Assembly (NCBI GenBank): GCA_947177415.1 | Contig: CAMWUK010000004.1 | Coordinates: 1-64,000, forward strand | Direction of reading: 5' to 3' | Length of the DNA stretch: 64,000 nucleotides | DNA from: an uncultured Clostridiaceae bacterium | Lineage (GTDB): Bacteria > Bacillota > Clostridia > Lachnospirales > Lachnospiraceae | Part shown: one piece after another, positions 24,683-35,072 of the stretch | How positions within the stretch are numbered: the stretch's first letter is position 1 | How the letters are laid out: each line of letters begins with the position of its first letter | Made by a program: the position numbers and the translations under genes | The notes under the pieces: model-generated | Database searches by the model: none | Told to the model about the DNA's origin: nothing | Seen by the model: the letters and a program-made list of their open reading frames with translations, nothing else

Positions 24683-25438
24683 ATGTCAGAGATTAACAGT
24701 TTCAGCGATTATGCAAGTAAATACAACAGCAATATAGATTTTACTGCATTATTGGGCGGCACTTCTGAAACGGCATCAGTTGGGAATTCTAATCTGCTGG
24801 CAGACTATGGGGCTATCAAAAATGGCAGCTACAAAAAACTGCTGAAAGCATATTATGCAATGCAGGATGCTGAGAAATTGTCTGGCAGAGGGGATACTTC
24901 ACAGAAATTAACATTGATGAGATCGGGTGCGGATTCCTTGAAAAAATCAGCAGATGCCTTAGACAACGATTCTCTTTGGGAGAAGAAAAAGATTAAGAAA
25001 AAAGATGACACCACTGGAGAGGAAACAGAGACAGAGGATTATGACTGGGATACAATCACAAAGGCGGTCAAATCCTTTATCAAAGATTACAATGACGTAG
25101 TTGGCATGGCAGGAGAATTAAACACCAAAAATGTACTTCACAATGCGGTATGGATGACGAATTTGACAGATAAGAACAGCAATATGCTTTCGAAAATTGG
25201 GATTACCATAAACAAGGAAAATAAACTTGAGTTAAACGAGGATGCTTTGAAGAAAGCAGATATAAGCTCCCTGAAAATAATTTTTACAGGATATAATTCC
25301 TTTGCAAGCAAAATATCGCAGAAGGCAGCAGGTATATCAAGTGCTGCGAACAGGGCGACAGCCACTTACACAAGTGGTGGGGCATATTCTAATACACTTT
25401 CCTCTTTGGTATCAAGCAAGATAAATGAAGAAGTATAG
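24683..25438 (+). CDS. FliD-like hypothetical protein
   Basis: 251 residues, starting at ATG 24683 behind AAGGAGGTGG. The C-terminal half (SFIKDYNDVVGMAGELN, then MLSKIGITINKENKLELN) follows the layout of the FliD hook-cap C-terminal domain: a helix, a short linker, then LGIT-x-NK-x-G-x-L-x-L. It is much shorter than FliD. Together with the FlxA-like gene it forms a two-gene unit that could build a surface or secreted structure controlled by the upstream two-component system; this is inference. Confidence 0.55.
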   Translation: MSEINSFSDYASKYNSNIDFTALLGGTSETASVGNSNLLADYGAIKNGSYKKLLKAYYAMQDAEKLSGRGDTSQKLTLMRSGADSLKKSADALDNDSLWEKKKIKKKDDTTGEETETEDYDWDTITKAVKSFIKDYNDVVGMAGELNTKNVLHNAVWMTNLTDKNSNMLSKIGITINKENKLELNEDALKKADISSLKIIFTGYNSFASKISQKAAGISSAANRATATYTSGGAYSNTLSSLVSSKINEEV

Positions 25439-25459
25439 GCTGTTCTAAGGAGGGTTGGG

Positions 25460-25498
25460 AAAGCGTTTGTTGAAAAAATCAATGAACGCTTTTTTTTG
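25460..25498 (+). terminator. Rho-independent terminator after the FliD-like gene
   Basis: AAAGCGTTTGTTGA and TCAATGAACGCTTT form a stem followed by a run of eight T. Confidence 0.85.
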
Positions 25499-25522
25499 CA
25501 TTTAACAATTATTAAACACTGT

Positions 25523-25595
25523 GTGTAATCTGCCCTCTGTGAGCAAGCTCCCTCGTGCAATTTGCACATATACTTTTGCATGGCTGAACTGTTAC
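25523..25595 (-). repeat. Truncated GTAAC-family element
   Basis: On the minus strand it starts GTAACAGTTCAGCCATGC and follows the copy at 36353 for about 70 bp (including GTTGCAC-type and GAGGGAGCTTGCTCACAG segments), then diverges. The distal end is missing and no target duplication is found. Confidence 0.65.
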
Positions 25596-25703
25596 CAAAT
25601 AATTAAATTTTTATTAAAAAAAGTGTTGTAATTATGACAAAAAGTAGGTAAAATATAAATTGGTTCATAGTATAGAGGGTGTACCATAAATGAGGTGCAA
25701 ACT

Positions 25704-26333
25704 ATGAAGATACAAAATATAATAAAAGTTATAACAATAGGTGTATTTGTCTGTGTGGCTGGTTTGTTTTTTTATTTAAACCAAAACCAACAGGAAGAGG
25801 GTGCAGAGGAGGTGCTCATTGCCAGTGAGGATGCACAGGAGTCCCAGAATTCTACTATAGAAAATACACCAAAAAAAACAGAGGCTGGCAAAGAAAAAAA
25901 GAAAAGTATTTTTGTTCATATATGTGGTGCTATAAAAAAAGCTGGAGTATATGAACTCAAAGAAGGTTCTAGAATTTGTGATGCCATTAAGGCAGCAGGA
26001 GGTTTTAAAAAGACTGCTAACCAGACATTTCTAAATCAGGCACAGGTTTTATCAGATGGAGAACAGGTTGTGGTTCCTGTGAAAGAGAATACAGAAAAAA
26101 ATGTGCAGAATATGGAAGAAATGCCAGCTTCACAAAATACGCAAAAAGTAAGTATTAACCATGCTACTTGTGAAGAACTTATGACATTACCAGGAATTGG
26201 AGAATCAAAAGCCAATAGCATTATTAAGTTCAGGGAAGAAAATGGTGGTTTTCAAACTTTAGAAGATTTGAAAAAAATACAAGGAATTAAAGATGGAGTG
26301 TATAGTAAAATTGCAGACTACATCATGTTATGA
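25704..26333 (+). CDS. comEA: ComEA-type competence DNA-binding protein
   Basis: Membrane-anchored DNA receptor for natural transformation: N-terminal hydrophobic helix (residues 6-24), a charged linker, an SLBB domain (VHICGAIKKAGVYEL) and a C-terminal helix-hairpin-helix pair (ELMTLPGIGESKANSIIKF). 209 residues. The start at 25704 follows GAGG (25692-25695). comEC lies about 2.5 kb downstream, separated by a two-component pair. Confidence 0.88.
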   Translation: MKIQNIIKVITIGVFVCVAGLFFYLNQNQQEEGAEEVLIASEDAQESQNSTIENTPKKTEAGKEKKKSIFVHICGAIKKAGVYELKEGSRICDAIKAAGGFKKTANQTFLNQAQVLSDGEQVVVPVKENTEKNVQNMEEMPASQNTQKVSINHATCEELMTLPGIGESKANSIIKFREENGGFQTLEDLKKIQGIKDGVYSKIADYIML

Positions 26334-26357
26334 TAAAAATTAGATGAGGTGAATGTT

Positions 26358-27047
26358 TTGAAAAAAGTTTTAGTGGTAGATGATGAAAAATTAATTGTAA
26401 AGGGTATCCGTTTTAGCTTGGAACAGGATGGAATGGAGGTAACCTGTGCATACGATGGAGAAGAAGCATTAGAACTGGTACAAAACAATGAATTTGATGT
26501 CGTATTGTTAGATGTAATGTTACCCAAATTAACTGGTTTTGAGGTTTGCCAGCAGATTCGTGATTTTTCCAATGTGCCTATTATCATGCTAACTGCAAAG
26601 GGAGATGATATGGACAAGATTTTAGGTTTGGAATATGGTGCAGATGATTATATTACAAAACCTTTTAATATATTAGAAGTAAAAGCAAGAATTAAAGCAA
26701 TCATGCGAAGAAGTAAAAATGCTAAAATGGAAGAACCGGAAACTACCAAAGTTGCAGTTTATGAGGAATTAAAAGTAGATTGCGACAGCCGCAGAGTGTA
26801 TATTAATGAAATAGAAGTAAATCTTACTGCAAAGGAGTTTGATTTATTAGAATTGCTCTTATTTAACCCAAATAAAGTGTATAGTCGTGAAACCTTATTG
26901 AATACAGTATGGGGATACGATTATCCAGGTGATGTCCGTACAGTAGATGTGCATATACGGAGATTACGCGAAAAAATTGAAGCAAACCCAAGTGAACCCA
27001 AATATATACATACAAAGTGGGGTGTAGGATATTTTTTCCAGGGTTAG
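26358..27047 (+). CDS. OmpR/PhoB-family response regulator
   Basis: 229 residues: a receiver domain with VVDDEK at the N-terminus, phosphoacceptor Asp in VVLLDVMLP and lysine in ITKPF, then a winged-helix DNA-binding domain (LTAKEFDLLELLL, TVDVHIRRLREKI). TTG 26358 is preferred over GTG 26349 because GAGGTGA (26346-26352) lies 5 nt upstream. The kinase gene follows directly. Confidence 0.9.
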   Translation: MKKVLVVDDEKLIVKGIRFSLEQDGMEVTCAYDGEEALELVQNNEFDVVLLDVMLPKLTGFEVCQQIRDFSNVPIIMLTAKGDDMDKILGLEYGADDYITKPFNILEVKARIKAIMRRSKNAKMEEPETTKVAVYEELKVDCDSRRVYINEIEVNLTAKEFDLLELLLFNPNKVYSRETLLNTVWGYDYPGDVRTVDVHIRRLREKIEANPSEPKYIHTKWGVGYFFQG

Positions 27048-27102
27048 TGCAAAATTTCGTTTTCTCCGTACACTACGGGTACAGCTTCTAGTTGTACTCT
27101 TA

Positions 27103-28530
27103 TTGATTGGTATTATTCCGACTATACTAATTAATTGGGTTGCTTTATTTTCTTATCGTGAAAACATGATAAATAGCGAACTGGAAAGTATTCAAAAACA
27201 ATGTACCTCTCTGGTGGAAATTTTAGAAAGAGAGGATTATTTTTCTGCTGATACCAGAGTAGAAAGTCCATGGGAAATTAGCAATTGTATTACATTAATG
27301 CAAAGTTTATACAAGGAACGGATTCTTCTTAACAGAGGCACAAGTGTTCTGTATGATTCTGCAAATAGCAAGTCCTCAAATGCAATTACCAACAAAATCA
27401 AAGGTACCATAAAAGATGTATTATCAGAAGAAGATGTAGAACTTCTTTTGCAATCTTATGATAAAAAAGAAAGTGTTACTTTAAAAGGAAATAAGGTACT
27501 AAAGGTAGTAATACCATTATATAAAGAGGAATGTTCCATAGAAGAGACAGGTTTTATTTATGTGATTGCAGATACCAAAGAAATCTTTTCAAATTACCAC
27601 AAAATAAGAGAAAATTTAATTACGATTTCTTGTATTTTGTGGGCTTTGGTTTTTGTAGTAACTTTATTTTATTCCGGTTTTGTAGTAAAACCACTAAAAG
27701 AGTTAATCCAATACATTGAAAGAATTACAGAAGGCTTTTTAGGGGAAAAAGTTTCCATCAAAAGTTATGCAGAAGTGGAGGATGTGGTGGATAGCATCAA
27801 TCACATGACCACCAAATTGGAAACTTTAGAAAGTTCCAGACAAGAATTTGTTTCTAATGTGTCCCATGAATTAAAAACACCAATTACCTCCATTAAAGTA
27901 TTGGCAGATTCCCTGCTTCAGCAGGAAGACGCTCCAGCAGAGTTATATAGAGAGTTTTTGACAGACATCACCGATGAAATTGAAAGGGAAAATAAGATTA
28001 TTACAGATCTGCTTTCTCTTGTTAAATTAGACAAAACATCCGGCGAATTAAATATCGAAACAATCAATATTAATGAATTGCTGGAGCAGATTTTAAGGCG
28101 GATTAAGCCAATTGCAGCAGAGCGTAATATTGAATTGGTTTTTGAAAGTTATCGTCCGGTACTTGCAGAGGTGGACGAAGTGAAGCTTTCCCTTGCTGTA
28201 AATAATTTGATAGAAAATGCTGTGAAATATAATTTTGATGATGGATGGGTCCGGGTTTCATTGAATGCAGACCATAAGTTTTTTTATGTAAAAGTTTCCG
28301 ATTCCGGAGTTGGTATTCCTGAGGATGAGCAGGAAAATGTATTTGAACGTTTTTACCGTGTGGATAAGGCACGTTCCAGAGAAACCGGCGGTACCGGGCT
28401 GGGATTGTCGATTACCCGGAATGCAATATTAATGCATCGGGGAGCTATTAAAGTTTATAGTAAAGAAAAGGAAGGAACTACATTTACTGTACGAATTCCT
28501 CTTAATCATGTAAGAAAAAATGAAAGTTAA
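27103..28530 (+). CDS. Sensor histidine kinase (PhoR/WalK type), start unclear
   Basis: Membrane kinase partner of the preceding regulator. Two membrane helices flank an extracytoplasmic sensor region (about 150 residues); then HAMP, the HisKA motif SNVSHELKTPITS with the phospho-His, and HATPase with NNLIENAVKYN and GGTGLGLSITR. The first ordinary start in frame, TTG 27103, cuts into the first helix. The frame stays open upstream to 27028 and encodes a natural beginning (KFRFLRTLRVQLLVVLLLIG) without ATG, GTG or TTG. A non-canonical start, a +1 shift from the regulator gene or a sequence error are all possible. Confidence 0.87.
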   Translation: MIGIIPTILINWVALFSYRENMINSELESIQKQCTSLVEILEREDYFSADTRVESPWEISNCITLMQSLYKERILLNRGTSVLYDSANSKSSNAITNKIKGTIKDVLSEEDVELLLQSYDKKESVTLKGNKVLKVVIPLYKEECSIEETGFIYVIADTKEIFSNYHKIRENLITISCILWALVFVVTLFYSGFVVKPLKELIQYIERITEGFLGEKVSIKSYAEVEDVVDSINHMTTKLETLESSRQEFVSNVSHELKTPITSIKVLADSLLQQEDAPAELYREFLTDITDEIERENKIITDLLSLVKLDKTSGELNIETININELLEQILRRIKPIAAERNIELVFESYRPVLAEVDEVKLSLAVNNLIENAVKYNFDDGWVRVSLNADHKFFYVKVSDSGVGIPEDEQENVFERFYRVDKARSRETGGTGLGLSITRNAILMHRGAIKVYSKEKEGTTFTVRIPLNHVRKNES

Positions 28531-28554
28531 TTAAGATACCTTTCTATATATTCA

Positions 28555-28729
28555 CTATCTTCAGGTAGAATCTTGCACTCTGCTGCAAGGTTCGTATAAG
28601 TGCCAAGTGCTGCTTTTGCACTTGTGTGCATCATCGTTTACGAAACTCCCATGCGGAATATATTTATGGTGATGCCTAATTGTGCGAGGCATGGGAGTTT
28701 TGTAACTGTTCAGAATCATTAATAGTTAC
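28555..28729 (+). repeat. GTAAC-family element, left end decayed
   Basis: TCTTCAGGTAG, hairpin 1 (ATCTTGCA/TGCAAGGT), CGTATAAG, a long internal stem (AAACTCCCATGC/GCATGGGAGTTT), then TGTAACTGTTCAG and a terminal hairpin to AGTTAC. The first bases (CACTA for GTAAC) are altered and no sure target duplication remains. Confidence 0.65.
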
Positions 28730-28780
28730 ATACTTTTCTACTATAATTCAAAACGAATCCTTTATCTATACAAAAGTTTG

Positions 28781-28821
28781 GTGTACTGTCTCATGTATAT
28801 TTTGAGAATGAGACAGTACAC
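28781..28821. repeat. Short family-C hairpin upstream of comEC
   Basis: GTGTACTGTCTCAT and ATGAGACAGTACAC are a perfect 14-bp inverted repeat over a 13-nt loop. It matches the ends of the 165-bp element at 36611 (GTGTACTGTCCCAT). It lies 26 bp before the comEC start. Confidence 0.6.
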
Positions 28822-28847
28822 TTATATTTAATGAAAGCAGGTGAAAT

Positions 28848-31139
28848 ATGACAAAAAGACCATTTGTAATTTTGTTTCTGATGGTTGTAATTTATGCCCT
28901 ATATCAATTTTACCATCCTGTACCTTTAGGCATAGACAAGTTATTTGATATAGAAGCACACAGTAAATTAGAAGGAACGGTTACGCAAATTATTCCAAAA
29001 GAAAAAACAACAGCTATCTATTTAAAGGATGTTACAATCCTTACCATAGACAATAAACAAATAAATTCTACAGATATAAATAAAATTCTTCTTTATTATA
29101 CAGATACCAATAATCTGAAAATCGGTAATAAAATCTGCCTGACAGGAACCCTTCAAAAATTTCAGGAGGGTACCAATCCGGGACAATTCAATGAATATCT
29201 TTATTATAAAAGCAATAACATAGACTATAAAATTTTTGGGGAAAGCCTGCAGATAATCCATAAAAAATATGATTTTTTAGGGGAGAATTTTCGGAAAATA
29301 CGGGAGAAATTTTCCAAAGTATATCAAGATATTTTAGGTGAAGACGCAGGGATAATATGTGCCATGGTATTAGGCGAGAAATCTGCAATTGATATAGATA
29401 CAAAGGAACTATACCAAAAGAACGGAATTGCACATATACTTGCGATTTCGGGACTTCATATTACTATGATTGGAATGTTTCTTTATAAAATTTTAAAAAA
29501 ATTATATCTTCCCAACGAAACAGTGATCCCTTTGGCAATTCTGGCTTTGATCTTATATGCAAAAATGACGGACGCGGGGATATCAACGAACCGGGCGGTA
29601 TTAATGCTTGCAATTTCTTTATTTGCAAAGTTGTTAGGAAGAACCTATGATTTGATTACCGCGATGTGTATCAGTGGAAGTATTACTTTACTGCAAATGC
29701 CGTTACAAATTGCAAATAGTGGCTTTTTGCTTTCTTATGGGGCTGTATTTGCTATAGCTGTGGTATATCCTGTTTTTCGGGATATTTTCCTTCCTGATGA
29801 AAGAGAGAGAAAGAAATTACAGAAAAAAACAAGTGTTTTACAATTAGATCTTTTGTTTTTTCATAAGAAGGATGTGGAAGAGAAAAGAGAGACAGCAAGA
29901 AAAAAAGCTGCACGGCAAGTTATATTAAAATTGCTGGATGGATTTCTTCTTAGTTTTAGCATCAATCTTGTAACCATACCGGTTATTCTTTATTTCTATT
30001 TTGATTTACCTATATATAGTATCTTTTTAAACCTATGTATTTTGCCTTTTTTATCCTTGCTCCTTGGAATGGGTATTATAGCTGGCTGTATCGGAAGTTT
30101 TTCTATTTCTTTTGGAATATTTCTTGGAGGGAGTATTCATGGGATTTTAAGGCTGTATGAACAGCTTTGTAATATTTTTTTACAATTACCTTGCAGTATT
30201 ATTACCTTAGGAAGACCAGATAAATTTACTTGTATGTTATATTATGGGGGATTGTTCATTTTTTTAATTTGCTATTCTTATTTTCAAAAAAAATGGGTAA
30301 TAATTTTTTGTCTTAGTATGTTAAGTGTGTTCTATATGCCAAATCCCTCTTGCTTGACAGTCACTATGTTGGATGTGGGGCAAGGGGACGGAATTTTAAT
30401 TGAAAATTCAACTGGCAAAATTTTTTTTATTGATGGAGGCAGTACATCAGTAAAACAGTTAGGAAAATATCGTATATCCCCTTGTTTAAAATCAAAAGGA
30501 ATTTCCAGTATTGACTATGCATGCGTTACACATCTGGATCAAGATCATATTTCTGGTTTAACCGAGTTAATGGAGGGCTGTGATACAACAGGAAATATAA
30601 AAATAAATCATCTGGTACTGCCGGATACTTCCCTAAAAGATGAAGCTTATCAGAATATGGTACAGCTTGCAGCAGATAAAAATATACCGGTTATTTATTT
30701 AAAAAAAGGGGATAAACTAATGGATGGAGACTTAAAATTTACCTGTTTACACCCTTATCCCGAATTTATAACAAATGATAGAAATAATTATTCTACCGTT
30801 TTATGGATGCAATATGGAAATATGGATATGTTGTTTACAGGAGATGTTTCTGATGAAGGAGAAGACGCAATTACAGAGAGCGGGTTACCAGAATGTGAAG
30901 TTTTAAAAGTAGCACATCATGGTTCAAAATACACCAGTTCAGAAAAATTTCTTGAACAGGTTTTGCCTAAATATGCCATAATATCTGCGGGTGAAAACAA
31001 TAGGTATGGACATCCTCATAAGGAAGCATTAGAACGTTTAGAGGAAATTGGTACAAAAACATTTTGCACCATTGATTATGGAGCGATTGTGCTGCAAACA
31101 GATGGAAATAAACTTAAAATGTCATGGTTTGGAAATTAA
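28848..31139 (+). CDS. comEC: ComEC/Rec2 DNA-uptake channel with C-terminal MBL domain
   Basis: 763-residue polytopic protein carrying single-stranded DNA across the membrane during transformation. An N-terminal soluble region (residues 30-150, DUF4131-like) precedes the Competence domain (LAISGLHITMIGMFLYKILK) with many membrane helices. The C-terminal metallo-beta-lactamase-like domain (MLDVGQGDGILIE, THLDQDHISGL, VAHHGSKYTS) is the presumed nuclease. All parts are full length. GCAGGTGA lies 5 nt before the ATG. Confidence 0.93.
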   Translation: MTKRPFVILFLMVVIYALYQFYHPVPLGIDKLFDIEAHSKLEGTVTQIIPKEKTTAIYLKDVTILTIDNKQINSTDINKILLYYTDTNNLKIGNKICLTGTLQKFQEGTNPGQFNEYLYYKSNNIDYKIFGESLQIIHKKYDFLGENFRKIREKFSKVYQDILGEDAGIICAMVLGEKSAIDIDTKELYQKNGIAHILAISGLHITMIGMFLYKILKKLYLPNETVIPLAILALILYAKMTDAGISTNRAVLMLAISLFAKLLGRTYDLITAMCISGSITLLQMPLQIANSGFLLSYGAVFAIAVVYPVFRDIFLPDERERKKLQKKTSVLQLDLLFFHKKDVEEKRETARKKAARQVILKLLDGFLLSFSINLVTIPVILYFYFDLPIYSIFLNLCILPFLSLLLGMGIIAGCIGSFSISFGIFLGGSIHGILRLYEQLCNIFLQLPCSIITLGRPDKFTCMLYYGGLFIFLICYSYFQKKWVIIFCLSMLSVFYMPNPSCLTVTMLDVGQGDGILIENSTGKIFFIDGGSTSVKQLGKYRISPCLKSKGISSIDYACVTHLDQDHISGLTELMEGCDTTGNIKINHLVLPDTSLKDEAYQNMVQLAADKNIPVIYLKKGDKLMDGDLKFTCLHPYPEFITNDRNNYSTVLWMQYGNMDMLFTGDVSDEGEDAITESGLPECEVLKVAHHGSKYTSSEKFLEQVLPKYAIISAGENNRYGHPHKEALERLEEIGTKTFCTIDYGAIVLQTDGNKLKMSWFGN

Positions 31140-31156
31140 AAAAAAGAAAAAAACAC

Positions 31157-31226
31157 TTGACAAATAAATGTTATAGTGGTAATTTAAGTTATGAAGATAT
31201 TAGCACTCTAATTAAATGAGTGCTAA
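31157..31226 (+). promoter_or_regulatory. Promoter and CIRCE operator of the hrcA-dnaK operon
   Basis: TTGACA (31157-31162) and a weak -10, TAATTT (31180-31185), at 17-bp spacing. A perfect CIRCE element follows: TTAGCACTC, 9 bp, GAGTGCTAA (31200-31226). HrcA binds CIRCE to repress heat-shock genes. Confidence 0.92.
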
Positions 31227-31247
31227 CAAAAAAATGGAGGTGAGTAC

Positions 31248-32279
31248 TTGGATTTAAGCGAACGTCAGGTAAAGATTTTACAGGCCATTATTTGTAATTA
31301 TCTGGAAACTGGTGAGCCGGTTGGTTCTCGTACCATTTCTAAATACAGCGATTTGAATTTGAGTTCTGCTACCATCCGTAATGAAATGGCTGATCTGGAA
31401 GAACTTGGATACATTGTACAGCCCCATACTTCGGCAGGAAGAATTCCTTCTGATAAAGGATACCGCTTCTATGTAGATGGTCTTATGAAAGAACAGGTAC
31501 AAGAAATTGTGGATATGAAGAAGGATTTAGAAGATAAGTCCGATAAGATTGAAATATTACTTCAGTATGTGGCAAAGCTGTTGGCAACGAATACGAATTA
31601 TACCAGTATGGTATCGAAACCACATTATAAATACAAAAAGATAAAGTTTGTCCAGCTTACAGATGTGGATGTAAACCAGATTTTGGCAGTTATTGTTATG
31701 GAAGGCAATATTATTAGAAACCGTTTAATTATGGTAGAGGATTTGGTTGATAAAGAAATTGTTCTAAAGTTAAATATTATTTTGAATACATTTTTGCAAG
31801 GTCTTGATATGACTGAGATAAACATGCAGATTATTACGAAAATGAAAGAACAGGCAGGACAATATGCTTCTTTGTTAAATGAAATTCTGGATGCAATTGC
31901 CAAAGAGGTATCAGAAGTAGATAATGTTGAAATTTACACAAGTGGTGCAACGAATATTTTAAAATATCCAGAGCTTAGTGACCGGGAAAAGGCAACTGAA
32001 TTATTATATACCTTTGAAGAGAAGAAACAGCTTACCCAGTTAATTGGAGATAAGTTTCAAGAGGAAGAACAGCGGGGAATCCAAGTGTATATTGGAGATG
32101 AAACACCAGTGGAATCTATGAAAGATTGTGCCTTAGTTACTGCAACTTATGAGATTGAAGAAGGGGTTTACGGTAAGATAGGTATTGTTGGTCCAAAGAG
32201 AATGGATTATGAAAAGGTAGTCAGCACATTACAAAATTTGATGATACAGCTTGATGAAATATTCAAAAAAAAGAGTTAA
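31248..32279 (+). CDS. hrcA: Heat-inducible transcription repressor HrcA
   Basis: Represses its own operon through CIRCE; its activity depends on GroEL. 343 residues: an N-terminal winged helix (SERQVKILQAIICNYLETGE, SSATIRNEMADLEELGY), then the HrcA core. It starts at TTG 31248 behind a strong GGAGGTGA (31237-31244), a choice supported by the conserved N-terminus LDLSERQ. Confidence 0.95.
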   Translation: MDLSERQVKILQAIICNYLETGEPVGSRTISKYSDLNLSSATIRNEMADLEELGYIVQPHTSAGRIPSDKGYRFYVDGLMKEQVQEIVDMKKDLEDKSDKIEILLQYVAKLLATNTNYTSMVSKPHYKYKKIKFVQLTDVDVNQILAVIVMEGNIIRNRLIMVEDLVDKEIVLKLNIILNTFLQGLDMTEINMQIITKMKEQAGQYASLLNEILDAIAKEVSEVDNVEIYTSGATNILKYPELSDREKATELLYTFEEKKQLTQLIGDKFQEEEQRGIQVYIGDETPVESMKDCALVTATYEIEEGVYGKIGIVGPKRMDYEKVVSTLQNLMIQLDEIFKKKS

Positions 32280-32297
32280 TGGAAAGGTGGTCTATAC

Positions 32298-32867
32298 GTG
32301 GCAAAGATGAAAGAAAAGAAAGAGCAGGAAGTAGAGCAGAGTGAAGAAACAACGGAGGATACTGTAATAGAAGAAACAGAAGAACAGGATACCGAAGCTG
32401 TGGAAGCTGCAACTGAAGAAGGTGAAAAGGATAAGAAAGATTTACAAATTGAAGAATTGAATGACCGCCTGATTCGTAATATGGCAGAATTTGATAATTT
32501 CCGTAAACGCTCTGAAAAAGAAAAATCACAGATGTTTGAAATTGGAGCAAAAAATATTATTGAAAAGATTTTGCCGGTTATTGATAATTTTGAGAGAGGG
32601 CTTGGCACTGTTACAGAAGAAGAGAAAGAAAGTTCTTTTGTACAGGGAATAGAACAGATTTACAAACAGTTCATAACTGCTCTTGAAGAAGCTGGTGTAA
32701 CTGCCATTGAAGCAGTAGGACAGGAATTTAATCCTGATTTTCATAATGCAGTTATGCATGGTGAAGATGATAATTATGGTGAAAATATTATTTCTGATGA
32801 ATTTCAGAAGGGATATATGTATAAAGATACTGTAGTAAGACATAGTATGGTTAAAGTTGTAAATTAA
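32298..32867 (+). CDS. grpE: Nucleotide exchange factor GrpE
   Basis: Releases ADP from DnaK. Acidic N-terminal tail (residues 1-45, Glu/Thr-rich), a long helix with RNMAEFDNFRKRSEKE and a C-terminal beta domain ending in VVRHSMVKVVN. 189 residues, GTG start with AAAGGTGG upstream; an ATG three codons in is an alternative. The stop TAA (32865-32867) lies within the 8-bp duplication made by the 56-bp element that follows. Confidence 0.94.
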   Translation: MAKMKEKKEQEVEQSEETTEDTVIEETEEQDTEAVEAATEEGEKDKKDLQIEELNDRLIRNMAEFDNFRKRSEKEKSQMFEIGAKNIIEKILPVIDNFERGLGTVTEEEKESSFVQGIEQIYKQFITALEEAGVTAIEAVGQEFNPDFHNAVMHGEDDNYGENIISDEFQKGYMYKDTVVRHSMVKVVN

Positions 32868-32868
32868 G

Positions 32869-32924
32869 GTTACTGTTTACAGGTAGTACTTTGCACTTGC
32901 TGCAAAGTATGTAAGAACAATAAC
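32869..32924 (+). mobile_element. 56-bp GTTAC-family element with perfect 8-bp target duplication, between grpE and dnaK
   Basis: GTTACTGTTTACAGGTAG, one hairpin (TACTTTGCA/TGCAAAGTA), then TGTAAGAACAATAAC. AAATTAAG flanks both sides (32861-32868 and 32925-32932). It contains only the hairpin-1 module of the longer elements, which shows that this module alone can be mobile. Inserted inside the heat-shock operon. Confidence 0.85.
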
Positions 32925-33014
32925 AAATTAAGTTTTGCTTGAACATAATCTGTGGCTTAGATTAGGTACAGATAGAATATGTTTATATAAATCTAGGTAA
33001 GATATTAAGTTTAG

Positions 33015-34901
<1,887 letters not shown>

Positions 34902-34905
34902 AATA

Positions 34906-35039
34906 GTAACAATAAATATATCTGTTCAGTACCTGAACAAATACCAATAAGTTATGATAAAGATTTGGAACTACAGCTTGATGATACTCAAGCTGTAGTT
35001 TCCGATTATGTATAATTGTTCATGGTTCTGAACAGTTAT
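34906..35039 (+). repeat. Diverged GTAAC-family element between dnaK and dnaJ
   Basis: GTAACAATAA, a CTGTTCAG/CTGAAC hairpin, a stem GGAACTACAGCTTGA/TCAAGCTGTAGTTTCC, and the terminal hairpin TAATTGTTCA/TGAACAGTTAT. No T tract follows, so it is not an evident terminator. No duplication is seen. Confidence 0.6.
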
Positions 35040-35072
35040 AATTCTATCAATTCATAGAAATGAGGAAAAATC

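Noticed and set aside
27030..27060. Programmed -1 frameshift joining the response regulator to the kinase
   Set aside because: The T_TTT_TTC heptamer exists, but the kinase is in the +1 frame, so a -1 shift does not connect them.
34966..35003. Terminator between dnaK and dnaJ
   Set aside because: The stem is strong but lacks a T tract and lies inside a diverged GTAAC element.
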